Below are positions 1-6,951 of a stretch of DNA of 12,008 bases, piece by piece; within the stretch, counting starts at the first letter, position 1, and each line of letters opens with the position of its first letter. The stretch covers positions 1-12,008 of the forward strand of contig DASWRT010000357.1 in assembly GCA_036403035.1 (NCBI GenBank). Reading direction: 5' to 3'. The notes under the pieces were generated by a model that did no database searches, was not told the origin of the DNA, and worked only from the letters and a program-made list of their open reading frames with translations. A program made the position numbers and the translations under genes. Source of the stretch: DASWRT01 sp036403035 (GTDB lineage Bacteria > Pseudomonadota > Alphaproteobacteria > ATCC43930 > CGMCC-115725).

Positions 1-652
1 TGCGTCCGGTGTCGGCATCCTGCGTCGTGTGCTGGAGCATGAAGTCGCGGCCTTCCTCCAGCCCGAACGAGCGCAGCGTGTTGGCGAGCCCGACCTCGGC
101 GAAGCGGCCGGCGCCGCCGGGGCTGGTGAGCGCCCGCCACACCGTGTCGAGCACCTGTCCCTTCTCGCTGACCTGCCCCTGGAGCTGCGCCACCGACTGC
201 GTGATCTGCTCGACCTGCTTCAGCAGATGGTCGGCGGTCTCCTTGAGCTTCGCCTCGCCCTGCTTCTTCGCCTCGGCGCTCTCGCGGCGGTGATCCTCGA
301 TCAGCTTCGAGGAGAGCTGCTGCGCGGTGCCGAGGATCGCCGCCTGCGCCGCCTTCAGGCTCTCGCTCTTGAGCCGTTCGAAGTCGGCGATTCGCATCTC
401 CATGTCGGCGAGCCGCTGCACCGCCACCGCGCGCTCGCGCTCGGCCGCGGTCTGCGCCGCGACGGCGGCGTCGCGCTCGCGCCGGCACGAATCGCGCTCC
501 TGCGCCAGACTGTCGGCCCGCTGCTCGGCCTGCGCGAGCCGCGTCCCCGCGGCGACCATCGAGGCCTGCATCCGCGCCCGCGTCGCGAGGATGGCGGCCG
601 TCGCCGCCAGAACCGCGAGCAGCACCGTCACGGCGATCGTCGTCACGTCCAT
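1..652 (-). CDS. rmuC: RmuC-family DNA recombination protein, N-terminal part (runs off left edge)
   Basis: RmuC proteins are membrane-anchored, nuclease-fold proteins that limit DNA inversions and rearrangements. That role is known from the family and is not shown here. The 217 visible codons start at ATG 652, seven bases after a strong GGAGGGG ribosome site (660-666). The layout is typical: a hydrophobic segment at about residues 4-23, a long Glu/Ala/Gln-rich coiled coil at about 25-150, then the beginning of the RmuC domain at about 165-217 (TVWRALTSPGG, FAEVGLANTLRSFGLEEGRDF). The family is usually 350-500 residues, so roughly half is missing past the window edge and integrity cannot be judged. 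It lies 72 bp downstream of the LOG-family gene on the same strand, so cotranscription is possible. I saw no convincing separate promoter in the gap. Confidence 0.93.
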   Translation of the reverse strand, partial: MDVTTIAVTVLLAVLAATAAILATRARMQASMVAAGTRLAQAEQRADSLAQERDSCRRERDAAVAAQTAAERERAVAVQRLADMEMRIADFERLKSESLKAAQAAILGTAQQLSSKLIEDHRRESAEAKKQGEAKLKETADHLLKQVEQITQSVAQLQGQVSEKGQVLDTVWRALTSPGGAGRFAEVGLANTLRSFGLEEGRDFMLQHTTQDADTGR

Positions 653-724
653 TCCACCACCCCTCCGTCGGGCCAACCATAACAGGCGCGAGTCCAGGGG
701 TAGTAGGAAATTGCTGCGAACAAG

Positions 725-1321
725 CTAAATACGGCGGAGGGTTGCCGCGAATTCATCGATGCGCGCGATCACGGCATCGACATCCGGCAGCCTTTCGCAC
801 GTCCGCGCGGCCGACGGGCGCAGCACGCCGTAGCCGCGCATCGCGTCGAGCATCCGGCAGAACGGCGCCCAGAACCCATCGACATCGCAAAGCAGCGTCG
901 GCTTGTCGTGCAGGCCGACATCGTGCCACGTCATCATCTCCAGCATCTCGTCGAGCGTGCCGATGCCGCCCGGCAGCGCGACGAACAGGTCGGACAGGTC
1001 GGCCATCATCTGCTTGCGCTCGGCGAAGGTCTCGACGATCCGCAGGTCCGGGAGCCCGGTGTCGGCGCTCTCGCGCGCCATCAGCATCCGCACCATCACG
1101 CCGACCACGTCGCCGCCGGCCGCGAGGGCGGCCCGCGCCGCCTCGCCCATCAGCCCGCGCCCGCTGCCGCCGTAGACGAGACGCCAGCCGCGTTGCCCGC
1201 ACGCCGTCCCGAACGCGACGGCGGCGCGGCGCGCCGGCTCCGGCAGCCCGTCCGCCGAGGCGCAGAACAGGCAAACCGAGAGCGGTCGCGTGGTGGCCGC
1301 CGTGCCCGTCGCTGCCGTCAC
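725..1321 (-). CDS. LOG-family protein (nucleoside-5'-monophosphate phosphoribohydrolase-like, TIGR00730 type)
   Basis: This 198-residue Rossmann-fold protein belongs to the LOG family. Characterised members remove ribose 5-phosphate from cytokinin nucleotides or purine monophosphates; older annotations call them lysine decarboxylases. Visible signatures are an N-terminal SVCLFCAS strand (15-22), YGGSGRGLMG (50-59, phosphate binding), ERKQMM (101-106) and the family hallmark PGGIGTLDE (117-125), whose Glu125 with Arg102 forms the active site in this family. The length matches the family. The start is GTG at 1321, preceded by GGGGAG with a 6-base gap. An ATG at 1340 is out of frame. The gene diverges from def and precedes rmuC. 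The physiological substrate (AMP, other NMPs or cytokinin nucleotides) cannot be read from sequence. Confidence 0.9.
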   Translation of the reverse strand: MTAATGTAATTRPLSVCLFCASADGLPEPARRAAVAFGTACGQRGWRLVYGGSGRGLMGEAARAALAAGGDVVGVMVRMLMARESADTGLPDLRIVETFAERKQMMADLSDLFVALPGGIGTLDEMLEMMTWHDVGLHDKPTLLCDVDGFWAPFCRMLDAMRGYGVLRPSAARTCERLPDVDAVIARIDEFAATLRRI

Positions 1322-1429
1322 GTCCGTCTCCCCGTCCCATCCAACGAAAATACCTCCGGGTAACGCCGCTTCGCCCCCGTCCGCAAGCGGGAAGATCGGG
1401 AAAGTTTTGTGACCGTCGCGTGCGCCGTC

Positions 1430-1451
1430 GCCGCTGCCCGCGGGCGGCGGC
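1430..1451. repeat. GC-rich near-perfect palindrome upstream of the def promoter
   Basis: Two 11-base arms, GCCGCTGCCCG and CGGGCGGCGGC, abut directly. They pair fully as RNA if one G-U pair is allowed. The palindrome ends four bases before the TTGACC -35 box and lies between the divergent LOG gene and def. It could be a regulator site or simply GC-rich sequence with chance symmetry. I know of no matching operator. Confidence 0.4.
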
Positions 1452-1455
1452 AGGG

Positions 1456-1484
1456 TTGACCCTTTCCCCCGGATTGCCTACATC
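1456..1484 (+). promoter_or_regulatory. Candidate housekeeping promoter of def-fmt-truA
   Basis: TTGACC (1456-1461) is followed by a 17-base spacer and TACATC (1479-1484), preceded by CC. This fits the alphaproteobacterial sigma-70 style, with a strong TTGAC -35 and a degenerate -10. It lies 26 bases upstream of the def ATG and is the only good candidate in the 189-bp gap between the divergent genes. Confidence 0.6.
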
Positions 1485-1510
1485 CGAGAGGGTTTTTGGG
1501 ACGATTATAG

Positions 1511-2035
1511 ATGGCTCTGCTTCCGATCCTCACCGCGCCGGACCCCCGACTCAAGGTCAAGGCCGCGCCCGTGGCGGCGGTCGACGACAAGATCCGCCGG
1601 CTGATGGACGACATGCTCGACACGATGTACGCCGCGCCGGGCATCGGGCTCGCCGCGCCGCAGGTCGGCGTCGCCAAGCAGGTGATCGTCGTCGACGCCG
1701 CGCGCGAGGGCGAGCCGGCGCAGGCCCTGCGCATGGCCAATCCCAAGGTCGTCTGGCAGTCGGAGGAGACCGCGGTCTACAATGAGGGCTGCCTGTCGCT
1801 GCCGGAGCATTACGCCGACGTGGAGCGGCCGGCCGAGGTCAAGGTGACCTACCTCGCCTATGACGGCAGCGAGCAGGAGCTGCACGCGACCGGACTCCTC
1901 GCCACCTGCGTGCAGCACGAGATCGACCATCTCGACGGCACGCTGTTCGTCGATCACATCTCGCAGCTGAAGCGCGGCATCATCCTGCGCAAGCTCGCCA
2001 AGGCGAAGCGGTCGAAGGTCGCCGAGCCGGCCTGA
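1511..2035 (+). CDS. def: Peptide deformylase
   Basis: The enzyme removes the N-formyl group from nascent polypeptides at the ribosome and so reverses the action of the fmt product encoded next to it. All three family motifs are intact in the 174-residue product: GIGLAAPQ (44-51), EGCLSLP (92-98, Cys94 metal ligand) and QHEIDH (135-140, His136 and His140 as ligands and Glu137 as catalytic base). The Cys-ligand EGCLS form and short length indicate a type I enzyme as in E. coli. The C-terminus is basic (KLAKAKRSK), as is common in proteobacterial forms and consistent with ribosome contact. The ATG at 1511 gives the standard N-terminus (ALLPILTAPDPRL). It is the first gene of an operon with fmt (18-bp gap) and truA. 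Confidence 0.98.
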   Translation: MALLPILTAPDPRLKVKAAPVAAVDDKIRRLMDDMLDTMYAAPGIGLAAPQVGVAKQVIVVDAAREGEPAQALRMANPKVVWQSEETAVYNEGCLSLPEHYADVERPAEVKVTYLAYDGSEQELHATGLLATCVQHEIDHLDGTLFVDHISQLKRGIILRKLAKAKRSKVAEPA

Positions 2036-2053
2036 CCGCCCGGACACTTCGCA

Positions 2054-3010
2054 ATGCGCCTCGCCTTCATGGGGACGCCGGATTTCGCCGTGCCGGCGCT
2101 CGAGGCGCTGATCGCGGCAGGGCACGAGGTCGCCTGCGTCTACTGCCAGCCGCCCCGCCCCGCCGGGCGCGGCCACCGCGTCCAGCCCTCTCCGGTGCAG
2201 GCCCGGGCCGAGGCGCTGGGCATCCCCGTTCGCTATCCCAGGACGCTCCGCGACCCGGCCGCGCAGGCCGAATTCGCCGCGCTCGGCCTCGACGCAGCGG
2301 TGGTCGCCGCGTACGGGCTCATCCTGCCGACGCCGGTGCTGCGGGCGCCGCGCCTCGGCTGCATCAACATCCACGCCTCGCTGCTGCCGCGCTGGCGGGG
2401 CGCCGCGCCGATCCAGCGGGCGCTGCTCGCTGGCGACGCCGAGACCGGCGTCACGATCATGCAGATGGACGAGGGGCTCGACACCGGCGCGATGCTGCGC
2501 GCCGGCCGCGTACCGATCGGGCCGCGCACGACGGCGGGCGAACTGCACGACGCGCTCGCCGCGCTGGGCGCCCGGCTCGCCGTCGAGACGCTCGCCGACC
2601 TCGATGCCGGCCGCGTCCGCCCGGAGCCGCAGCCGGCCGAGGGCGTCACCTACGCATCCAAGCTATCGCGCGACGAGGGGCGGCTCGACTGGCGCCGTCC
2701 CGCCGCCGAGCTGGAGCGGGCGGTGCGCGCCCTCAACCCGTGGCCGGGCGTCTGGTTCGAGCATGGCGGGGAGCGCATCAAGGTGCTCGCCGCCGACCTC
2801 GCGGAGGGGAAGCCCGGCGCACCGCCGGGGCGCGTGCTCGACCGGCCGGAGCTGACGATCGCCTGCGCCGACGGAAGCGCGTTGCGCCCGACCCGGTTGC
2901 AGCGGCCGGGCCGCGAGCCGGTCGACGCCGCGGCCTTCCTGCGCGGCTACGCTCTCCCGCCCGGCACCGACCTTTCCGATCCGGAGCGGCCGTGCCCCGC
3001 TACAAGCTGA
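2054..3010 (+). CDS. fmt: Methionyl-tRNA formyltransferase
   Basis: This enzyme formylates Met-tRNA(fMet) with 10-formyltetrahydrofolate so that it can serve as initiator tRNA. The 318-residue product begins MRLAFMGTPDFAVPALEAL, the canonical start. It keeps the catalytic Asn105 and His107 in INIHASLLPRWRGAAPIQ, and Asp143 in MDEGLDTG; these correspond to Asn106, His108 and Asp144 of the E. coli enzyme. The N-terminal formyltransferase domain spans about residues 1-185 and the C-terminal tRNA-binding OB-type domain about 205-305 (KLSRDEGRLDW, NPWPGVWF). Its last 19 bases overlap the start of truA in another frame, so the two are probably translationally coupled. Nothing appears missing. Confidence 0.98.
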   Translation: MRLAFMGTPDFAVPALEALIAAGHEVACVYCQPPRPAGRGHRVQPSPVQARAEALGIPVRYPRTLRDPAAQAEFAALGLDAAVVAAYGLILPTPVLRAPRLGCINIHASLLPRWRGAAPIQRALLAGDAETGVTIMQMDEGLDTGAMLRAGRVPIGPRTTAGELHDALAALGARLAVETLADLDAGRVRPEPQPAEGVTYASKLSRDEGRLDWRRPAAELERAVRALNPWPGVWFEHGGERIKVLAADLAEGKPGAPPGRVLDRPELTIACADGSALRPTRLQRPGREPVDAAAFLRGYALPPGTDLSDPERPCPATS

Positions 3011-3729
3011 CCATCGAGTACGACGGCAGCGGCCTCGTCGGGTGGCAGCGGCAGCCGAACGGGCTGTCGGTGCAGGAGGCGCTGGAGATTGCCGTCGAGC
3101 GCTATTGCGGGACCGCGGTGACGGTGCACGGCGCCGGCCGGACCGACGCCGGCGTGCATGCGCTCGGCCAGACCGCGCACCTCGACCTGCCGCGCGAGGA
3201 CAACCCAGAGACGATCCGCGGCGCGCTCAACTACCATCTGAAGCCGGAAGCGGTCGCGGTTCTCCTGGTCGAGCCGGCGCCGGACGATTTCGACGCGCGC
3301 CGCTGGGCGGTGGGACGCGCCTATCTCTACCGCATCCTCAACCGCCGTGCGCCGCCCGTGCTCGACCGGCAGCGCGTCTGGCATGTCGGCCCACCGCTCG
3401 ATGCCGAGGCAATGCACGAGGCGGCGCAGGTCCTTGTCGGCAACCACGACTTCACGACCTTCCGCGATTCGCTCTGCCAGGCGAAATCGCCGGTGAAGAC
3501 GCTCGACGCGCTGACCGTAACGCGGCGTGGCGACGAGATCCGCATCGAGGCCCGCGCCCGCTCCTTCCTGCACCATCAGGTGCGCAACATGGCCGGCACG
3601 CTGAAGCTGGTCGGGATCGGCAAATGGACCCCGGCCGACGTCGCCGCCGCGCTGGAGGCGCGCGACCGCCGCCGCGGCGGCCCGACCGCACCGCCGGACG
3701 GGTTGTATCTGGTCGGGGTCGCCTATTGA
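2992..3729 (+). CDS. truA: tRNA pseudouridine(38-40) synthase
   Basis: TruA converts uridines 38-40 of the tRNA anticodon arm to pseudouridine. The 245-residue product begins VPRYKLTIEYDGSGLVGWQRQ and contains the catalytic motif GAGRTDAGVHALGQ (47-60) with Asp52. Further conserved blocks are GRAYLYRI, GNHDFTTFR and RSFLHHQVRNM, and it ends at a typical GLYLVGVAY. I chose the GTG at 2992 because the family N-terminus starts exactly there and GGAG (2983-2986) sits five bases upstream; longer in-frame extensions lie inside fmt. The 19-base overlap with fmt and shared strand make it the third gene of the def operon. The next plus-strand gene is 126 bp away with its own promoter-like sequence. 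Confidence 0.97.
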   Translation: MPRYKLTIEYDGSGLVGWQRQPNGLSVQEALEIAVERYCGTAVTVHGAGRTDAGVHALGQTAHLDLPREDNPETIRGALNYHLKPEAVAVLLVEPAPDDFDARRWAVGRAYLYRILNRRAPPVLDRQRVWHVGPPLDAEAMHEAAQVLVGNHDFTTFRDSLCQAKSPVKTLDALTVTRRGDEIRIEARARSFLHHQVRNMAGTLKLVGIGKWTPADVAAALEARDRRRGGPTAPPDGLYLVGVAY

Positions 3730-3769
3730 AAAGAGAGACGGCGGCGGTCCGCTCGCTCGTCGGGTGCGG

Positions 3770-3798
3770 TTGACTTCCGCCGCCGGGACCGTGCTAAC
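3770..3798 (+). promoter_or_regulatory. Candidate promoter of the patatin-like gene
   Basis: TTGACT (3770-3775), a 17-base spacer and GCTAAC (3793-3798, within TGCTAACGT) form an alphaproteobacterial-style sigma-70 promoter. It lies 57 bases upstream of the patatin ATG and 40 bases after the truA stop. Confidence 0.5.
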
Positions 3799-3855
3799 GT
3801 CCGCCGCCGCCATCGACCGGCGCGCGGCTGGACCGTTCCGCGGAGGATCGCCGAC

Positions 3856-5052
3856 ATGCCCGACAGCACCACCACGACCACCACGAAGCCCGGCCGGCTG
3901 AAGACGCACCGCCAGAAGCAGCGCCCGCCGTTCGAATGCATCGCGCTCGTCCTGCAGGGCGGCGGCGCGCTCGGCGCCTATCAGGCCGGGGTCTACGAGG
4001 CGCTGGCCGAGGCCGGCCTCCATCCCGACTGGGTCGCCGGGATCTCGATCGGCGCGATCAACTCGGCGCTGATCGCCGGCAACCCGCCGGAGACGCGCGT
4101 CGACCGGCTGCGCGAGTTCTGGGAGGGGATCACCGCGAACCCGCATCTCGGCTGGGCCGACGGCGTGGAGACGCTGCTGGCGAAAGGCGACATGGCGCGC
4201 TCCTTCTTCAACCAGATCGCCGCCAACTTCGCGCTGATGACCGGCGCGCCCGGCTTCTTCACTCCGCGCGTCCCGAACCCGTTCCTGCATCCGTCCGGCA
4301 CGCCGGAGGCGACCAGCTTCTACGACACCGGCCATCTCAAGGCGACGCTGGAGCGGCTGGTCGATTTCGACCGCATCAACTACGACGGGACGCGGCTCAG
4401 CCTCGGCGCGGTCAACGTGCGGACCGGGAACTTCGTCTATTTCGACACGACGACGCACACGATCGGCCCCGAGCACGTGATGGCCAGCGGCTCGCTGCCG
4501 CCCGGCTTCCCGGCCGTCGAGATCGAGGGTGAATTCTACTGGGACGGCGGGCTCGTCTCGAATACGCCGCTGCAATGGGTCGTCGAGGCCGGGCCGCGTC
4601 AGGACACGCTGGCGTTCCAGGTCGATCTGTGGAGCGCACGCGGCGACCTTCCCGCCAACCTCGCCGAGGTCGCGACGCGGCAGAAGGAGATCCAGTATTC
4701 GAGCCGGACCCGCGCCAACACCGACCAGTTCAAGCGCGTGCAGCGGATTCGCTGCGCGCTTGCCAATCTCCTGGAGAAGCTGCCGCCGGAACTCCGGAGC
4801 AGCCAGGAAGCCCGGCTGCTGAGCCGGGTTGCCGACCACAAGGTCTACAGCATCATCCAGCTGATCTACCGCTCGAAGCACTACGAGGGCCACTCGAAGG
4901 ACTACGAGTTCTCGCGGCTCACGATGGAGGAGCACTGGCGCGCGGGCTATCACGACGCGGTGCGCACGCTGCGCCATCCGGAGGTGCTGGAGCGTCCGGA
5001 CAACCTCGAAGGCGTCTTCACCTTCGACCTTGCCGAGCAGGGGCGGGAATGA
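3856..5052 (+). CDS. Patatin-like phospholipase family protein with DUF3734-type C-terminus
   Basis: Patatin-fold proteins are Ser-Asp dyad lipid acyl hydrolases. The 398-residue product has the complete set of active-site motifs: the oxyanion-hole glycines in GGGALGAYQAGVYEAL (35-50), the nucleophile elbow GISIG (62-66, Ser64), and the dyad Asp230 in WDGG. Beyond residue 280 comes an extra region (KEIQYSSRTRANTD, VYSIIQLIYRSKHYEG, SKDYEFSR) of the kind annotated DUF3734, which often accompanies bacterial patatins. Residues 1-25 are polar, with a run of six Thr, then a basic stretch; there is no signal peptide, so it is probably cytosolic. ATG 3856 has GGAGG nine bases upstream (3842-3846). 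The substrate is unknown; phospholipid or storage-lipid hydrolysis are both possible. Confidence 0.92.
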   Translation: MPDSTTTTTTKPGRLKTHRQKQRPPFECIALVLQGGGALGAYQAGVYEALAEAGLHPDWVAGISIGAINSALIAGNPPETRVDRLREFWEGITANPHLGWADGVETLLAKGDMARSFFNQIAANFALMTGAPGFFTPRVPNPFLHPSGTPEATSFYDTGHLKATLERLVDFDRINYDGTRLSLGAVNVRTGNFVYFDTTTHTIGPEHVMASGSLPPGFPAVEIEGEFYWDGGLVSNTPLQWVVEAGPRQDTLAFQVDLWSARGDLPANLAEVATRQKEIQYSSRTRANTDQFKRVQRIRCALANLLEKLPPELRSSQEARLLSRVADHKVYSIIQLIYRSKHYEGHSKDYEFSRLTMEEHWRAGYHDAVRTLRHPEVLERPDNLEGVFTFDLAEQGRE

Positions 5053-5094
5053 TCACCTGACCGGGACAGGACGGGCTGCAACGACGCGCGGCCG

Positions 5095-5123
5095 TTCGGA
5101 GCGCAAGCCGCACTATGTATATT
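5095..5123 (+). promoter_or_regulatory. Possible ohr promoter
   Basis: TTCGGA (5095-5100), a 17-base spacer and TATATT (5118-5123) sit in the only AT-rich patch of the 162-bp gap before ohr. The -10 is close to consensus and the -35 is poor. I saw no AT-rich palindrome of the kind bound by OhrR, so peroxide control is not evident. Confidence 0.33.
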
Positions 5124-5214
5124 TCCGTTCCCGGCCGCGAAATGCCCCGCGGGACGAACCTCAAGTCCGAACCTGTCCCGATCCGATAGCGACCTCAGAA
5201 GAAGGGAGACCACA

Positions 5215-5640
5215 ATGTCAGTGAATGTCCTCTACCGCACGAGCGCCACCGCGACCGGTGGCCGCGACGGCCGCGCCGCCACCAAGGACGGCAGCTTCGA
5301 GGTCAAGCTGGCCACGCCGAAGGAGCTTGGCGGCGCAGGCGGTCCCGGCAACAACCCGGAGCAACTCTTCGCGGCCGGCTATGCCGCCTGCTTCATCGGC
5401 GCCATGAAGTTCGTCGCCTCGCAGGGCGGGCCGAAGGTCCCGGCGGATACGGCGGTAACCGCGACCGTCGGCATCGGGCCACGCTCGGAAGGCGGGTTCG
5501 GCCTCGACATCGCGCTTGAGATCTCGGTGCCGGGACTGCCCCGTCCCGAAGCGGAGACGCTGGTGGAGAAGGCCCATCAGGTCTGCCCGTACTCCAACGC
5601 GACCCGCAACAACGTCGCCGTGCGCCTCAATATCGTCTGA
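5215..5640 (+). CDS. ohr: Organic hydroperoxide resistance protein (Ohr subgroup of OsmC/Ohr)
   Basis: Ohr is a cytosolic thiol peroxidase that reduces fatty-acid and other organic hydroperoxides using lipoylated partners. The 141-residue product carries the two redox cysteines, Cys59 in GYAACF and Cys124 in the Ohr-type motif CPYSNAT. The conserved Arg20 and Glu50 (NPEQLFAAGY) complete the active site by comparison with characterised Ohr enzymes. The motif around Cys124 and the length favour Ohr over OsmC. ATG 5215 is preceded by AAGGGAG (5202-5208). It stands alone: no OhrR-like MarR regulator is encoded nearby, and the gap on its left suggests independent transcription. A hairpin terminator follows. 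Confidence 0.95.
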   Translation: MSVNVLYRTSATATGGRDGRAATKDGSFEVKLATPKELGGAGGPGNNPEQLFAAGYAACFIGAMKFVASQGGPKVPADTAVTATVGIGPRSEGGFGLDIALEISVPGLPRPEAETLVEKAHQVCPYSNATRNNVAVRLNIV

Positions 5641-5667
5641 TACCGTCGGATGTCCCAGGCGGTTCGA

Positions 5668-5708
5668 CCGGCGCGGAGATCTCCTGCGCCGGCGGGCCGC
5701 CGTATTTT
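5668..5708. terminator. Hairpin terminator between convergent ohr and exoD
   Basis: CCGGCGC (5668-5674) pairs with GCGCCGG (5686-5692). The inside, GGAGATCTCC (5675-5684), is itself a perfect palindrome, so with one unpaired T the stem extends to the loop. On the plus strand a short T-rich run (TATTTT, 5703-5708) follows after about 10 bases of GC. A site between two converging genes fits a shared terminator. The distant T-run makes plus-strand intrinsic termination imperfect. Confidence 0.5.
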
Positions 5709-6391
5709 CAGAGTCCGCTCCAGCCGCCGACGAGGCGCGTCACCATTTCGAACCCGAGGATCGACACGGCCGCGACCCACAGGCAGCTGAGCAGGCCGAG
5801 CCCCAGCCCGGCGAGGATCGCACGCCCGTCGTCCTCCATCATCGCCAACCCGATCAGGCTGAGCGCCACCGCCACCGGGCCGTTGCATAACGGGATCGGC
5901 AGGGCGAGCACGACGCTGAGCACGGCGAGGCCGAGCCCGAGGAAGCGCGATCCGCGATGGCCGGTGAGCCAGATCGGCCGCGGCCGCAGCCAGCGCTCTG
6001 TGCGGATCAGCGGCGGAGTCGCCTTTGCGACGAAGCCGGAAAAGGCGGTGCCCGAGATCGAGCGGCGCAGCAGCCAACCCGGCAGATGCGGCTCATGCCA
6101 GCCAAGCACGATCTGCACGGTGAGCACGAGCATCGGCAGCGCGAATATCAACGAGAAGCCCGGGATCGCCGGCCCCGGCACCGCGTTGGGCAGCGCCAGC
6201 AGCAGGATCCAAAGACCGAAACCGCGTTCGCCGAGCGCCGCCGCGAGATCGCCGAGCGCGATCCGCGATCCGCGCGGGTTCCGTGCAAGGGCGGCCAGGA
6301 TCTCCGAGGTACGCAACGTTGCCTGCGATGCCGAGGCCTCCGCAGCGTCGACCGATGCGCGGGCGGCGGCGGCGGTGGTCTCAGCAGACAT
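5708..6391 (-). CDS. exoD: ExoD-family integral membrane protein
   Basis: ExoD-family proteins are inner-membrane proteins named from a rhizobial gene needed for exopolysaccharide production and alkali tolerance; the biochemical role is unsettled. The 227-residue product has an Ala-rich N-terminus, then the family core RGSRIALGDLAAALGERGFG (41-60). This is followed by a hydrophobic stretch with ALPNAVPGPAIPGFSLIF (67-84) and QIVLGWHEPHLPGWLLRRSI (93-112). More hydrophobic segments lie at about 150-168, 172-186 and 191-216. ATG 6391 overlaps the stop of the upstream gene by 11 bases; the frame stays open to 6469 but that extension lies within the neighbour and lacks hydrophobic or conserved character. 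No clear RBS is seen, so translational coupling is likely. It is the last gene of the dap group. Confidence 0.88.
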   Translation of the reverse strand: MSAETTAAAARASVDAAEASASQATLRTSEILAALARNPRGSRIALGDLAAALGERGFGLWILLLALPNAVPGPAIPGFSLIFALPMLVLTVQIVLGWHEPHLPGWLLRRSISGTAFSGFVAKATPPLIRTERWLRPRPIWLTGHRGSRFLGLGLAVLSVVLALPIPLCNGPVAVALSLIGLAMMEDDGRAILAGLGLGLLSCLWVAAVSILGFEMVTRLVGGWSGL

Positions 6392-6947
6392 GGAGCGCGA
6401 TGTTGACGAAGGCGGCGTCCAGGACGGACGCCAGCAGGACGACCGCCGTCGCGACGAGCCCGGCGGCATTGAAGGCGGCCCGCGCGATGAACCACTGGTA
6501 GGCGAGGACGGCGATCTGGGCGACCAGCATCACCGTCATCCCGCCGGCCGGCGGCAGCAGCCCTGACCCGGCGATCCCGGTCGTCGCCAGCAGGAACGCC
6601 GCCTGGAGCACCTGCGACCAATTGTAGACGGTGACGAAGCCGATCGCCTCCGCCTCCCGGCCGACCCGGCTCGCCACCGAGATCACGATCAGCGGCAGCG
6701 CGGCCCAGTCGGCGACATAGGCGATCGACTGCGACAGCACGAGGCAGCCGAACCCCGACCGCCATTGCTCGTCCGTCGCGCCGATCGGCAGCATCAGCAG
6801 GAAGATCGGATAGACGATCAGGGCCGCCGCGAAGGAGCGGCGGCAGCCCTCGACCGTCGGATCGAAAAAGGCGAGGCCGCTGCGGTCGAAATGCGCCAGC
6901 CGGTAGGCGCCATAGAGCGCGTGGGAGACTTCGCTCAGCGTCGGCAT
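6381..6947 (-). CDS. Uncharacterised multi-pass membrane protein of the dap operon
   Basis: I do not recognise a named domain. The 188-residue product has a conserved-looking amphipathic N-terminus (ALYGAYRLAHFDRSGLAFFD, 10-29). It is followed by about four or five hydrophobic segments near residues 38-56, 66-93, 103-123, 135-156 and 160-182, with short basic or acidic loops (VASRVGREAEA). The start ATG 6947 lies four bases after the dapE stop, and the stop overlaps exoD. An upstream in-frame ATG at 6995 would add a proline run encoded inside dapE and is unlikely. From memory, similar unnamed membrane proteins lie next to dapE in other Rhodospirillales, which suggests a retained unit. An envelope role linked to cell-wall precursor supply or ExoD is inference only. 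Confidence 0.8.
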   Translation of the reverse strand: MPTLSEVSHALYGAYRLAHFDRSGLAFFDPTVEGCRRSFAAALIVYPIFLLMLPIGATDEQWRSGFGCLVLSQSIAYVADWAALPLIVISVASRVGREAEAIGFVTVYNWSQVLQAAFLLATTGIAGSGLLPPAGGMTVMLVAQIAVLAYQWFIARAAFNAAGLVATAVVLLASVLDAAFVNIALHVC

Positions 6948-6951
6948 CGTC

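Noticed and set aside
725..1321. Lysine decarboxylase annotation for the LOG-family gene
   Set aside because: PGGIGTLDE and the Rossmann layout define LOG phosphoribohydrolases. There is no pyridoxal-phosphate fold, and the decarboxylase name is a historical misannotation.
1505..2548. A 347-codon minus-strand frame over def and fmt
   Set aside because: It is a shadow of two clearly functional plus-strand genes, with no motifs of its own.
2947..4977. A 676-codon minus-strand frame
   Set aside because: It is antisense to truA and the patatin gene, both of which have complete family motifs. The translation is low-complexity Arg/Ala/Val with no recognisable domain.
5062..5180. Nine-base inverted repeat CGGGACAGG / CCTGTCCCG flanking the ohr upstream region
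   Set aside because: The arms are about 100 bases apart with no other symmetry or target duplication. A 9-base match in GC-rich DNA at this distance can be chance.
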